Below, in pieces: positions 51,549-62,439 of a DNA stretch of 64,000 nucleotides. The notes under the pieces were generated by a model, which was not told where the DNA came from, made no database searches, and saw only the letters and a list, made by a program, of their open reading frames with translations. How positions within the stretch are numbered: position 1 is the stretch's first letter; each line of letters opens with the position of its first letter. The position numbers and the translations under genes are program-made. Source of the stretch: UBA6168 sp041741095 (GTDB lineage: Bacteria; Bacteroidota; Bacteroidia; Chitinophagales; Saprospiraceae); assembly GCA_041741095.1 (NCBI GenBank), contig JBGSKQ010000126.1, positions 1 to 64,000 on the forward strand. The letters are read 5' to 3'.

Positions 51549-53333
51549 GTGAATTACCGATCATTCTTCAGGGGCAAACAAAACCGCCTTCAAAAGCGCC
51601 GGGTGGTGGACGATATACTCTTTGTAGTAGCGATACTGGGGTTTATCGCCGTATTTGTTGACGTGGGCGGTGTAAATAGCGAATGGCACCGCACTTTTGA
51701 TGTGTTTTATCACGTGTGCCTTTTCATCTTTCTGTTGCTTTTTTCCCTCCGTGCCTACCTCGATCGGTTCATTTTCAATAAAAAACGTGACCGCTGGCTT
51801 TCCATTCTCGAAGTCATTTTTATCCTGATCATGTTCGTTGCCGAAAGCGGGGTTTTTCTTTTAGAAAGCCTTGATTCACGTGACTTCCTGCAATTGGGCA
51901 TTTCCTTTATTTTTTTGGTAGAAATCTCCCGCCGCAGCCTCGCCCTTGAGCGGTTGAACGTGAACCCCCCACTACTTTTTATATTCAGTTTTGTGTTATT
52001 GATACTGATAGGCACGTTTGCGCTCATGTTGCCCATTTCCACCTATAAGGGTTTGGGCTTTTTGGATTCGCTTTTTACCAGTACCAGCGCCGTGTGCGTC
52101 ACTGGCTTGGCCGTGGTGGATACGGGAACGTATTTTACCCGTTTTGGGCAAAACGTCATCCTTACCCTTATTTCGTTGGGCGGATTGGGCGTGATGACAT
52201 TCACCAGTTTTTTTGGCTTTTTCTTCAGGGGCGAAACGACCTTCCGCAACCAAATGATCTACAAGGACTTCACGGGCGAGGAAAATATCAGGAACGTTTT
52301 TTCCACTATTTCTAAAATCGTCACGCTCACCATTGGCGTAGAACTGGTAGGGGCCACCATCTTGTTTTTTTCATTAAAACCCGGCGACATTGAAGGTGGG
52401 CTGGGAGAGCGGATTTATTTTTCCTTGTTCCACTCCATTTCTGCCTTCAACAATGCTGGGTTCCAACTGCGGGCAGACGGCCTGTACGATACTGTGCTCC
52501 GCTGGAATTATCCTTTCCAAATCGTCATTGCCATGCTCATTATTTTTGGCGGCTTGGGCTTTCCCATTTCGTTCAACTTGGTAAGGTATTTCAGGCAGCG
52601 AATAAAAGCGAGAATTAGGCAATGGATACATCTGGAACCTTACCGTTTCCAGCCCTGGATTATCAACCTGAACACCAAAATAGTCTTGTGGACAACGACC
52701 ATTTTGCTGGTATTCGGCACGGTCATGTTTTATTTTACAGAAATGGGAAAATCCTTGGGCGAGCACAGCGGGATTTCAAAATGGCTCATCGCTTTCTTTT
52801 GCAGCGTGACTACTCGGACAGCCGGCTTCAACAATATCAACATGGCCGAACTGACCCATGAAGGCATCATGATTACCCTGCTGTTGATGTGGATCGGCGC
52901 ATCGCCCAGTTCGACGGGCGGCGGCATCAAAACAACAACCATTGCCGTGGCAACTTTGGGCATTTTAAACATTGCCCGTGGTAGAAAACACATCGAGGTT
53001 GATAAAAGGGAAATTGCCATGGACTCCATCTTGCGGGCTTTCATCATCATATCATTGTCGCTGATAGCGCTTGATGTGGCCACTTTTGCAGTCGTTTCAT
53101 TTGAAGAAGACATGCCCCTCGAAAAAATAGTGTTTGAATGTTTTTCGGCTTACGGCACAGTGGGTCTGTCATTGGGCATCACGCCCCTACTCTCAGACCT
53201 CAGCAAGTCAGTCATTATTTTGACAATGTTCATCGGCAGAGTCGGTGCTTTAACCATTTTGTTGGGTATTTTAAAACAGGTAAATACTGCCAAACTCTAT
53301 AGTTATCCTGAAGAAAACGTAACCATAACCTAA
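51549..53333 (+). CDS. trkH: TrkH/KtrB-family potassium transporter subunit
   Basis: A 594-residue membrane protein with an N-terminal four-helix extension (about 1-130) before the SKT core of four membrane-pore-membrane units. Filter regions include TSTSAVCVTGLAVVDTG, HSISAFNNAGFQL, TTRTAGFNNIN and AYGTVGLSLG, each with the conserved glycine that lines the K+ pore. The start is GTG at 51549 in an A-rich context. It works with the RCK regulatory subunit coded immediately downstream. The N-terminal extension is longer than in E. coli TrkH. Confidence 0.9.
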   Translation: MNYRSFFRGKQNRLQKRRVVDDILFVVAILGFIAVFVDVGGVNSEWHRTFDVFYHVCLFIFLLLFSLRAYLDRFIFNKKRDRWLSILEVIFILIMFVAESGVFLLESLDSRDFLQLGISFIFLVEISRRSLALERLNVNPPLLFIFSFVLLILIGTFALMLPISTYKGLGFLDSLFTSTSAVCVTGLAVVDTGTYFTRFGQNVILTLISLGGLGVMTFTSFFGFFFRGETTFRNQMIYKDFTGEENIRNVFSTISKIVTLTIGVELVGATILFFSLKPGDIEGGLGERIYFSLFHSISAFNNAGFQLRADGLYDTVLRWNYPFQIVIAMLIIFGGLGFPISFNLVRYFRQRIKARIRQWIHLEPYRFQPWIINLNTKIVLWTTTILLVFGTVMFYFTEMGKSLGEHSGISKWLIAFFCSVTTRTAGFNNINMAELTHEGIMITLLLMWIGASPSSTGGGIKTTTIAVATLGILNIARGRKHIEVDKREIAMDSILRAFIIISLSLIALDVATFAVVSFEEDMPLEKIVFECFSAYGTVGLSLGITPLLSDLSKSVIILTMFIGRVGALTILLGILKQVNTAKLYSYPEENVTIT

Positions 53334-53397
53334 TCATGAAGGGAAATTGGAGCCAGGGAAACGCTGGATACCAATAGCCCAATATCAACCTCCAGGC

Positions 53398-54081
53398 ATG
53401 AAATTCATCATCATCGGAATGGGAAACTTTGGCGCAGCCCTTGCCATCAAACTGACGGAAATGGGCCACGAAGTGATCGGTGTGGACAAGCGCCCCGAAA
53501 AAACAGAGGCCGTCAAAGACAAGGTGACCTTCACCATCAACCTGGACTCCACCAACACACTGGCCGTCAGGAACTTGCCCGTTGAAGAGACCGATGTGGT
53601 CATCGTGGCCATTGGCGAGGACGAAGGCAATTCCATCCTCACCACCGCCTTGATGAAACAGAACAAGCCCAAGCGCCTTATCAGCCGGGCCATCAACGTG
53701 TTGCACCACAATGTGCTGGAGGCAATGGGCGTGGACGAAATCGTACACCCAGAGGAAGAGGCCGCCTACCGCCTGGCCAAGCGCCTGGAACTGCACCAGA
53801 TCATTGACTCTTTTGAAATTTCCGAAAAATACTCCATTTACGAAGTGTCCATCCCAAAGGAATTAATCGGCAAAACGGTAGGGGAAAGTGGCTTCCGCCA
53901 GCGTTTCAATATGAACATCATCACCATCATCCGGCGGGTGAAACGTAAAAATATCCTTGGCATAACCAGGGATGTGAACGACTCCATCGGCGTCATTTCG
54001 CCCGACACTGTCATGCAAGAAGGGGATACGCTGGTTGTGTTTTCTAAAAAAGAGGATTTGGACAGGTTCCTGAACGGTTAA
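53398..54081 (+). CDS. trkA: TrkA-family potassium uptake regulatory subunit (RCK)
   Basis: A 227-residue cytoplasmic protein with one RCK_N domain (MKFIIIGMGNFGAALAIKLTEMGHEVIGVDK, an NAD/ATP-binding Rossmann motif GMGNFG) and one RCK_C domain (about 140-227, with YEVSIPKELIGKTVGES and DTLVVFSKKEDLDRFL). It is a single-repeat, KtrA-like size rather than the doubled E. coli TrkA. The ATG at 53398 begins directly at the first strand; 17 upstream codons in frame are dispensable. It lies 64 bases after the transporter and gates it. Confidence 0.88.
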   Translation: MKFIIIGMGNFGAALAIKLTEMGHEVIGVDKRPEKTEAVKDKVTFTINLDSTNTLAVRNLPVEETDVVIVAIGEDEGNSILTTALMKQNKPKRLISRAINVLHHNVLEAMGVDEIVHPEEEAAYRLAKRLELHQIIDSFEISEKYSIYEVSIPKELIGKTVGESGFRQRFNMNIITIIRRVKRKNILGITRDVNDSIGVISPDTVMQEGDTLVVFSKKEDLDRFLNG

Positions 54082-54096
54082 AAAGCAACGAAACGC

Positions 54097-54129
54097 AAAA
54101 AGCCCATCCAATTACAGGACGGGCTTTTT
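54097..54129. terminator. Bidirectional terminator
   Basis: AAAAAGCCCATCC (54097-54109) pairs with GGACGGGCTTTTT (54117-54129) with one mismatch. A-tract and T-tract flank the stem, so it can stop both the trkA transcript and the converging ribosomal operon. Confidence 0.85.
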
Positions 54130-54154
54130 CCATTTTATAAAAACCAGAAGGAAA

Positions 54155-54745
54155 TTACTCCTCCGTGCTTTCCACTGTTTCTTCTACAGCAGCTTCTGCG
54201 GCGGCAGTGGCGGCTTTGGCATCTGCCACTACTTTAGCTTCGGCAGCATCGGCAGCATTTTTGGCTCTGTGGGCCTGGATGGCGCTGGTAATGGCCGGAT
54301 CGTCTGCAACGACGTTCAGGTGCACTTTGGCATCCACATCCGGGTGCAGGTCCAGTTCGGCTACATAATCGCCGACTTCCTTGATGTGCTCCGGCAGGAT
54401 GATGTCCCGCTTGTCCACTTCCACTTCCAATTGCGCTTTGAGGGCATTGGCCACCTGCAGGTTGGTCACACTGCCAAAAATGCGGCCGCTCGTGCCGGCC
54501 TTCACTTCGATGGTCAGTGATTGGCCTTTTACCTTGTCGGCAATGGCTTTGAACTGGTCAATCATTTTCGACAGCTTGGCAGCCTCCCGGCGCTTGTAGC
54601 TGTCGAGGTTGTTGCGGTTGGCTTTATTGGCCACGATGGCCAGGCCTTGCGGGATCAGGTAGTTGCGGCCAAACCCGTTCTTCACGGTGACGACCTCGAA
54701 CTTCCTGCCCACTTTTTCTATATTTTTTAAAAGTATGATATCCAT
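54155..54745 (-). CDS. rplI: 50S ribosomal protein L9
   Basis: A 196-residue L9: N-terminal MDIILLKNIEKVGRKFEVVTVKNGFGRNYLIPQGLA, the long connecting helix (NNLDSYKRREAAKLSKMI), and the C-terminal domain with SGRIFGSVTNLQVANAL. About 45 extra residues at the C-terminus are rich in Ala, Glu and Val; standard L9 is about 150 residues. The ATG at 54745 gives the family N-terminus. It is the last gene of the rpsF-rpsR-rplI operon. Confidence 0.95.
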   Translation of the reverse strand: MDIILLKNIEKVGRKFEVVTVKNGFGRNYLIPQGLAIVANKANRNNLDSYKRREAAKLSKMIDQFKAIADKVKGQSLTIEVKAGTSGRIFGSVTNLQVANALKAQLEVEVDKRDIILPEHIKEVGDYVAELDLHPDVDAKVHLNVVADDPAITSAIQAHRAKNAADAAEAKVVADAKAATAAAEAAVEETVESTEE

Positions 54746-54838
54746 TATTCTGAAAATTAAATGGTTTTTGGTTTTTGATTTATGGTTTACAGGATGTTTC
54801 CCAACCACGAACCCAAAACCTTAAACGATAAACCTTCC

Positions 54839-55108
54839 TTATTTCAACATATCTGCCAGATAAGGCAGCATGGCAAGGTGCCTTGCCCGCTTGATGGCCG
54901 TGGCCACCCGGCGCTGGTATTTCAGCGAGTTGCCGGTGATGCGGCGGGGAAGGATTTTGCCCTGTTCGTTGATAAACTGGAGCAGGAAGTCTGGGTCTTT
55001 GTAGTCAATGTATTTGATGCCGAACTTGCGGAAGCGGCAGTATTTGCGCTGCTGTTGGCCCAGGTTCGGGTTGCTGAGAAATTTTATATCGTCTCTTGAT
55101 GCGGCCAT
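54839..55108 (-). CDS. rpsR: 30S ribosomal protein S18
   Basis: An 89-residue S18 with KYCRFRKFGIKYIDYKDPDFLLQFINEQGKILPRRITG and the C-terminal RRVATAIKRARHLAMLPY, which binds 16S rRNA beside S6. It lies between S6 and L9 genes in the common order; no ssb gene is inserted. Confidence 0.96.
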   Translation of the reverse strand: MAASRDDIKFLSNPNLGQQQRKYCRFRKFGIKYIDYKDPDFLLQFINEQGKILPRRITGNSLKYQRRVATAIKRARHLAMLPYLADMLK

Positions 55109-55194
55109 GATTGTTTAATTTTTTTTGATTGAAAATAATTCGTTTTTGGCGAAGGGATTTGCTGGGCAGAAACCACCAAAGCCCCAACCGTCAA

Positions 55195-55911
55195 CTATTC
55201 CTCCTCGTTTCCTCCCTTGCCGGAAGATGACACCACTTTACCGCCTTTCAGGTCTTCCTGCCACTTTTTGAGTTTGTCCCACTCGCCTTTGGCGGCCAGG
55301 TCGGACTGGGCCGGCCAGGTGGTTGGGTCCTGGAAGCTGAAACGGTCGCCAGCGGCGTTGAGCACGTCTTTGATTTCTTCGGAAGTCATGCTGGCCAATT
55401 TGGCGAAGGAGCTGACGCCTGCTGCTTTCAGCACTTCGGCGATTTTAGGGCCGATGCCCTCGATGCGCTTGAGGTTGTCAGGCTGCTGGGGGGCAGGTTT
55501 TGGCGCTTTGGCCTTTACCTGGCTCACGGCAGTTGCAGCGGCAGTTTCCGGATCGGTTTTTTTCTTGCGCTTTGACTTTCCGATGCGGCCATTGCGCCTG
55601 TCTTCATTGTACTTCACGCCATACTTGTCGAGGGAAACGGTAAGGAAACGCATGATGCGCTCGTCGCGGCGCAGGTTCAGTTCCAGCGGGCTGACGAAAA
55701 CGCCCGTTTCGGACTGGAATTCCACGCAGTAGTAATAGCCGGAGTGGCGTTTGTTGATCTCGTATGCCAGGGTGCGCAATCCCAATTCGTCAATGTGTAC
55801 GATGCCGCAACCGCTTTCTTGCAACTGATCGACATACTTCTGGGCTGTCGCTTTGATTTCATCGCCCGACAGGACTGGATCTACGATGAAAGTTACTTCG
55901 TAATTTCGCAT
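55195..55911 (-). CDS. rpsF: 30S ribosomal protein S6 with C-terminal HhH extension
   Basis: A 238-residue protein, about twice the usual S6. Residues 1-105 are canonical S6 (MRNYEVTFIVDPVLSGDEI, LAYEINKRHSGYYYCVEF, RRDERIMRFLTV). A linker rich in Lys, Ala and Pro (about 106-144) leads to a helix-hairpin-helix module at 145-190 (LKRIEGIGPKIAEVLKAAG ... FAKLASMTSEEI), the motif FQDPTTW, and WDKLKKWQEDLKGGK, then a Gly/Ser/Glu tail. The S6 part binds 16S rRNA with S18 on the platform; the added module is not part of S6 in most bacteria and its role is unknown. A closely similar module occurs in the NACHT protein at 33245. Confidence 0.95.
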   Translation of the reverse strand: MRNYEVTFIVDPVLSGDEIKATAQKYVDQLQESGCGIVHIDELGLRTLAYEINKRHSGYYYCVEFQSETGVFVSPLELNLRRDERIMRFLTVSLDKYGVKYNEDRRNGRIGKSKRKKKTDPETAAATAVSQVKAKAPKPAPQQPDNLKRIEGIGPKIAEVLKAAGVSSFAKLASMTSEEIKDVLNAAGDRFSFQDPTTWPAQSDLAAKGEWDKLKKWQEDLKGGKVVSSSGKGGNEEE

Positions 55912-56222
55912 AAAACTTAGAAGTGTTAGAAAATGGTTGTTTGAAATGGTTTGACTTTGTTTAAAAGGCTATCCTGCCGTGCAAGAAATCCCCAAACAAG
56001 CCTAAACTATCCCCAACAACTGTTAGTTAGTTACCAGGTTTGTGTTTTACTTTAAAAACCAAAGACCCGGTTTGTCAAAATTTCCCTTCCGTGCTTCCTG
56101 TGCCAATGTTTTTTCAAAAAAAACGACACCGTAACAGGCAGCTTTCCGAAAAGGCGGGCAAAGGTAGGGAAATTTGGCAGAAATGCACGTCCACCATTTA
56201 ATTTTTGCGCTAAAACAAAACG
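55912..56222. other. Divergent intergenic region without a gene
   Basis: This region contains the expected promoters of the ribosomal operon (leftward) and the RsmI-like gene (rightward). No exact TAnnTTTG was found for the operon; AATTTTTG at 56200-56207 is one mismatch from it on the plus strand. Confidence 0.4.
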
Positions 56223-56939
56223 ATGACCAAAAAAGGAAAACTTTACCTCATACCATCGCCCCTTGGCGAGGAAGGAATTGGAACAATCCCTCCCTATGCC
56301 ATCGGGGTTTTGCACAGTATCAGCCACATAGTAGCGGAAAGGGCCAAGACGGCCCGGCATTTTATCAAAGCTACCCAAGCCCCCAGGCCCATCCAAGAAT
56401 ACATGGTGGAAGAACTGAACGACCGCACCCCTGCCGCCGAACTCGCCGCTTTGCTTCAGCCGGCCCTGGACGGGGAGGACGTGGGCATCCTATCCGAGGC
56501 AGGCTGCCCCGGCGTGGCCGACCCCGGCGCCCTATTGGTGGAACTGGCGCACGAAATGGGTGTGGAAGTGGTACCGCTGGTCGGCCCTTCCTCTATCCTG
56601 CTGGCCTTGATGGCGTCGGGCATGGAGGGGCAGCGATTTTGTTTCCACGGGTACCTATCGCCCAGACCCGGCGATCTGGCCAAAGACCTGAAAAGGCTGG
56701 AGCAGCAGTCGCAAAGGGAAAAGCAAACGCAGATTTTTATCGAAACGCCTTACAGGAACCTACAGGTTGTGGAGCAGGCCTTGCAGGCACTGGCAGCGCA
56801 AACCCGTTTTTGTATCGCTGCGGATCTGACCCTGCCCAGCCAATACATCGTTTCAAAAAAAATGAAGGACTTGGCGAAGTTGGAAATGCCCGATTTGCAC
56901 AAAAGGCCTGCGATTTTTTTGTTGTACGCCAATGGATAG
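56223..56939 (+). CDS. RsmI-like tetrapyrrole-methylase-fold methyltransferase
   Basis: A 238-residue SAM-dependent methyltransferase of the tetrapyrrole methylase superfamily. Motifs are KLYLIPSPLGE at the N-terminus, ILSEAGCPGVADPGALLVELA (the family's DAGxPxISDPG equivalent) at about 88-108, and VVPLVGPSSILLALMASG near 115-132. RsmI 2'-O-methylates 16S rRNA C1402. This protein is shorter at the N-terminus and keeps EAGCPG in place of DAGTPG, matching the Bacteroidota group usually annotated as SAM-dependent methyltransferase, so rRNA targeting is likely but not certain. Confidence 0.82.
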   Translation: MTKKGKLYLIPSPLGEEGIGTIPPYAIGVLHSISHIVAERAKTARHFIKATQAPRPIQEYMVEELNDRTPAAELAALLQPALDGEDVGILSEAGCPGVADPGALLVELAHEMGVEVVPLVGPSSILLALMASGMEGQRFCFHGYLSPRPGDLAKDLKRLEQQSQREKQTQIFIETPYRNLQVVEQALQALAAQTRFCIAADLTLPSQYIVSKKMKDLAKLEMPDLHKRPAIFLLYANG

Positions 56940-57094
56940 GGCTGGAAATAGCCTGGAACGGCGCTTGGCAAGCATTTTGGCAAAATACCGTCAGCGTAGC
57001 GTCAGAAAAACAGGTCTGTGCAATCCTTTTGGGAAAAATGCGTCTTTAAAACAAGTCGCCGTTAAAAACCGTTAAATTTGAAGCAATTTGACTG

Positions 57095-57182
57095 AAACGG
57101 CAAACTATTTTCCCAGAAGAAAGATATTATTGAGGCCGGAATACGCAAGTAAAAGTTTGCGGTTTTTGGAAACTGGGAAAAT
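57095..57182 (+). other. Interleaved complementary arms (pseudoknot-like)
   Basis: Arm A AAACGGCAAAC (57095-57105) is complementary to GTTTGCGGTTT (57155-57165) with one mismatch; arm B ATTTTCCCAG (57107-57116) is perfectly complementary to CTGGGAAAAT (57173-57182). The order A, B, A', B' is that of a pseudoknot. It lies in the otherwise empty gap of about 415 bases before the Prc protease gene. Confidence 0.4.
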
Positions 57183-57355
57183 ATGGTTTTTCAAAAATCC
57201 TGACATCCTGGCAAGGTCATTTAGGAATGTCTAATTTTAGCGCTCCTTTTTAAAGCTGGAGCCTTTTCAACCAAATTGCCCGGCCAAAAATTCCTGACTC
57301 AATAATGGCGATGCCAAATTCTCAAAATAATTTAAACCTTGTAAAACAAGTAATT

Positions 57356-59446
57356 ATGAAAAACAGAGGTCTTTTGCTCTCTCTGGCAGCAGCCGTGGTG
57401 CTGTTTTTTGCCTTCTATCCGCCCGTGGACAATGCCCAGAAAGAAGCGGCCCTGATGCAATCCATCCTGACTGAACTCAACTACTACCATTATCAGCCAT
57501 TGGACATCAATGACCACTTTTCCGAAAAGGTCTATGGCCTTTTTCTGAACAGGCTGGACGGTGGCCGCCGCTGGCTGACGCAGTCCGACGTGGCACAGTT
57601 GGATGCCTGGAAAAATAAACTGGACGACCAAGCCAATGAAGGCACCTTTGCTTTCCTCGATTTGGCCATTGCACTCCAGGAAAACGGCATCCGCAAAACC
57701 CAGGCTTGGTACAAGGAAATTCTGGACAAACCCTTCACTTTCGACGGAAAAGAAACCGTGCAGACTGACGGTGAAAAGAAAGGTTTTGCAAAAGACGATG
57801 CCGAACTGAAAGCCTATTGGCAGCAATCCCTGAAATGGGAAACCCTGAGCCGCCTGGCCAACAGCTTGGAGAAAAAAGAGAAAGGCGACGCCGATTTTAA
57901 AGACAAAACCACAGCCCAACTCGAAGAAGATGCCCGCAAGGAAGTGCTGAAAGTATATGATAGTTGGTACACCCGCCTCGACAAGCGCAAGCGCAGCGAC
58001 AACCTGAGCATGTACCTCAATGCTTTCACGAATATTTTCGACCCGCACACGGAATATTATGAGCCGATTGACAAGCAGAACTTTGACATCGGCATGTCCG
58101 GCAAGTTGGAAGGCATTGGTGCCAGGCTACAGACCGAAGGTGAATACACCAAAGTGAGCGAAATCATCGTGGGCGGCCCGGCATGGAAACAGGGCGTTTT
58201 GAAAGAAAACGATAAAATCACGAAAGTCGCCCAGGGCGACGATCCGGAGTGGACCGACATCACTGGCATGGTGATTAACGATGTGGTACAATTGATCCGT
58301 GGCAAGCCAAACACCAAAGTGCGCCTTTATGTCAAAAAAGCAGATGGCAGCACCGAGGAGATTACCATCATCCGTGATGTGGTGATTTTAGAAGAAGGTT
58401 TTGCCAAATCGCTGATTATCGAAACGCCCCAAAGCGAAAAAATCGGCTACATCCGCCTGCCGAAGTTCTACGCCGACTTCAACGACAAAGACGGCCGCCG
58501 CTGCTCCGACGATGTGGAAGTAGAATTGGAAAAGTTGAAACAAGCCCAGGTGGATGGCATCATCCTCGACCTGCGTGGCAACGGTGGTGGCTCGCTGCGT
58601 GATGTGGTGAAAATGGGCGGCTTCTTCGTAGAGGAAGGCCCCATCGTACAGGTGAAATCCCGCAGCCGCAACCCCGAAGTACTCAACGACGAAGACCCAA
58701 GAGTGCAATACAACGGGCCGCTCATCGTGATGGTAAACCAGTTTAGCGCCTCCGCCTCGGAAATTTTGGCGGCTGCCATGCAAGACTATGGTCGTGCTAT
58801 CATCGTAGGCACGCCGACCTTTGGCAAGGGGACCGTACAGCGCTTTTTTGACCTCGACGCCGTGGTGCGGGGCAATTCCGATGTAAAACCTTTGGGCGAG
58901 GTTAAACTTACTGTCCAGAAATTCTTCAGGGTGGACGGTGGTTCTACCCAACTGAAAGGTGTGACGCCCGACATCATTTTCCCCGACACTTGGTCTTATA
59001 TTGAGACGGGCGAAAAAGAGGAAGATTTCCCGATGCAATGGACGCAGATAGACCCAGTACCTTACGGCCAGAAAGTATATTCCCTGCAAAATTTGCCCAA
59101 AATCAGGGAGAAATCGGCCTACCGCATAAAAACGGATCCCGTATTACAAAAAGTGAACGATAGGGCCGAGCGCATCAAGCAGCAGCGTGACGACACTGAA
59201 CAAACCCTGAACCTCGAAAGCTACCTGGCAGAAGACAAAATGTTCGAGGCAGAGGACGAAGCCTACCAAAAACTGTTCGAGGCAGAAGTGGTCACCAACC
59301 TGAACAACCTCCCGGCGGACATTGCCGGCATTGAAGCGGACGAAAGCAAAAAAGCCCGCAACGACGAGTGGGTGAAAGGCGTGAAAAAAGACGTTTACCT
59401 GAAAGAAACGCTGAATATCATGCACGATATGATCACGTTGAAGTGA
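57356..59446 (+). CDS. Carboxy-terminal processing peptidase (Prc/Tsp, S41A)
   Basis: About 696 residues. An N-terminal membrane anchor (MKNRGLLLSLAAAVVLFFAF) is followed by a helical N-terminal domain, a PDZ domain at about 235-330 (FDIGMSGKLEGIGARLQ... IIVGGPAWKQGVLKENDKI), the S41 core with VNQFSASASEIL (catalytic Ser) and TPTFGKGTVQ (catalytic Lys), and a C-terminal Tsp-specific helical region. Prc cleaves non-polar C-termini of periplasmic proteins and lipoproteins. The ATG at 57356 is preferred because it gives the anchor; ATGs at 57305 and 57311 are in frame. A strong terminator follows. Confidence 0.9.
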   Translation: MKNRGLLLSLAAAVVLFFAFYPPVDNAQKEAALMQSILTELNYYHYQPLDINDHFSEKVYGLFLNRLDGGRRWLTQSDVAQLDAWKNKLDDQANEGTFAFLDLAIALQENGIRKTQAWYKEILDKPFTFDGKETVQTDGEKKGFAKDDAELKAYWQQSLKWETLSRLANSLEKKEKGDADFKDKTTAQLEEDARKEVLKVYDSWYTRLDKRKRSDNLSMYLNAFTNIFDPHTEYYEPIDKQNFDIGMSGKLEGIGARLQTEGEYTKVSEIIVGGPAWKQGVLKENDKITKVAQGDDPEWTDITGMVINDVVQLIRGKPNTKVRLYVKKADGSTEEITIIRDVVILEEGFAKSLIIETPQSEKIGYIRLPKFYADFNDKDGRRCSDDVEVELEKLKQAQVDGIILDLRGNGGGSLRDVVKMGGFFVEEGPIVQVKSRSRNPEVLNDEDPRVQYNGPLIVMVNQFSASASEILAAAMQDYGRAIIVGTPTFGKGTVQRFFDLDAVVRGNSDVKPLGEVKLTVQKFFRVDGGSTQLKGVTPDIIFPDTWSYIETGEKEEDFPMQWTQIDPVPYGQKVYSLQNLPKIREKSAYRIKTDPVLQKVNDRAERIKQQRDDTEQTLNLESYLAEDKMFEAEDEAYQKLFEAEVVTNLNNLPADIAGIEADESKKARNDEWVKGVKKDVYLKETLNIMHDMITLK

Positions 59447-59466
59447 TAAAAGTGAGGACAATTAAA

Positions 59467-59507
59467 AATGCCCTTCAGCGCTTTCGTTGAAGGGCATTTT
59501 TATTTTT
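59467..59507 (+). terminator. Rho-independent terminator
   Basis: AATGCCCTTCA (59467-59477) pairs with TGAAGGGCATT (59488-59498), followed by TTTATTTTTA. It lies 20 bases after the protease gene. Confidence 0.88.
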
Positions 59508-59517
59508 AAAACCCGCC

Positions 59518-59525
59518 TACCTTTG
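59518..59525 (+). promoter_or_regulatory. -7 element TACCTTTG
   Basis: A match to TAnnTTTG immediately after the terminator and 40 bases before the ATG of the ABC-F gene. Confidence 0.55.
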
Positions 59526-59565
59526 CGCCCCAAAAATCAATGACTACTGACCCAACGATATTTAT

Positions 59566-61452
<1,887 letters not shown>

Positions 61453-61455
61453 GCG

Positions 61456-62229
61456 TCACTGCATTAAAGCAAACACCAGAAACAGCACCCCAATCGCAAT
61501 CCGATACCAACCGAAGCCGGTAAAACCGTGCTTTTCCAGCAGTTTTACAAACCACAAAACGGCCGCAATGGCGGTCACAAAAGCCACAACGAAACCAATG
61601 CCGAGCATGGTCCACTGTTCGCCCGTGAAGCTGCCCTCGAATTTCAACAAATCATAACCAGAAGCGGCTGCCATCGTCGGGATGGCCAAGAGGAAGGAAA
61701 ACTCGGCGGCGCTCTTTTTCGATAGGCCGTTCACCATGCCACCGATGATGGTGGCCGCAGCCCTCGACACGCCCGGCACCATGCTGATGCACTGGAATAG
61801 GCCGATAAAAAGTGCTGTTTTCAGGGGCATATCGGTCAGTTCCCCTTCCGTCTGTTCGCCTTTGTGCAGGCGTTTGTCCAAAATGATGAGCACGATGCCG
61901 CCCACGATGAGCGAAACGGCCACCACCCAATGGTTGAACAGGTAGGTTTTGATGATTTTATAAAACAAAAAACCCAAAATGGCGGAAGGCAGAAAAGCCA
62001 CGAACAGTTTTATATAAATGCCCGGCTGGAACAAAAAGCGCTTGGCGTACAAGAAAACGATGGCGAGGATAGCGCCCAATTGGATAAAAATCTCAAAGGT
62101 TTTGGTGAACTCGTCCTCCCCGTTGCCGAGCAGGTGCGAGAGGAGTATCATGTGGCCCGTAGAGGAAATGGGCAGGAATTCGGTCAAGCCTTCTACGATG
62201 GCTGTCAAAATGGCGTCTAAGATGGTCAC
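61456..62229 (-). CDS. uppP: Undecaprenyl-diphosphate phosphatase
   Basis: A 257-residue membrane protein with about eight helices and the two BacA/UppP motifs: AIVEGLTEFLPISSTGHMIL (Glu and Ser/His active residues) and MVPGVSRAAATIIGGM (PGxSRS-like, here PGVSRAA). It recycles the lipid carrier of peptidoglycan and O-antigen synthesis and gives bacitracin resistance when abundant. The start is GTG at 62229, just after an in-frame stop. It converges with the ABC-F gene, whose stop lies only three bases away. Confidence 0.93.
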   Translation of the reverse strand: MTILDAILTAIVEGLTEFLPISSTGHMILLSHLLGNGEDEFTKTFEIFIQLGAILAIVFLYAKRFLFQPGIYIKLFVAFLPSAILGFLFYKIIKTYLFNHWVVAVSLIVGGIVLIILDKRLHKGEQTEGELTDMPLKTALFIGLFQCISMVPGVSRAAATIIGGMVNGLSKKSAAEFSFLLAIPTMAAASGYDLLKFEGSFTGEQWTMLGIGFVVAFVTAIAAVLWFVKLLEKHGFTGFGWYRIAIGVLFLVFALMQ

Positions 62230-62299
62230 TACGCAATGTTTGAGTTAGGTAAAATAGGCTGAGGGAGGTTTTTTCCCGGCAGCATTTTTTAAGCGGCGG

Positions 62300-62307
62300 C
62301 AAAGATA
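62300..62307 (-). promoter_or_regulatory. -7 element TATCTTTG for uppP
   Basis: Minus-strand TATCTTTG fits TAnnTTTG, 71 bases upstream of the GTG start. Confidence 0.5.
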
Positions 62308-62439
62308 GGCGCATAGCCAGTGATTGGTTGTTTTTTTATAGAAAAACTAAAATTGGTGAGGTTTTAAAGACATTCATAGATTTCTGATAATCAGACAATA
62401 AACCTCTTATCAACCTCATAAACTCGCGTATCAACCCAT

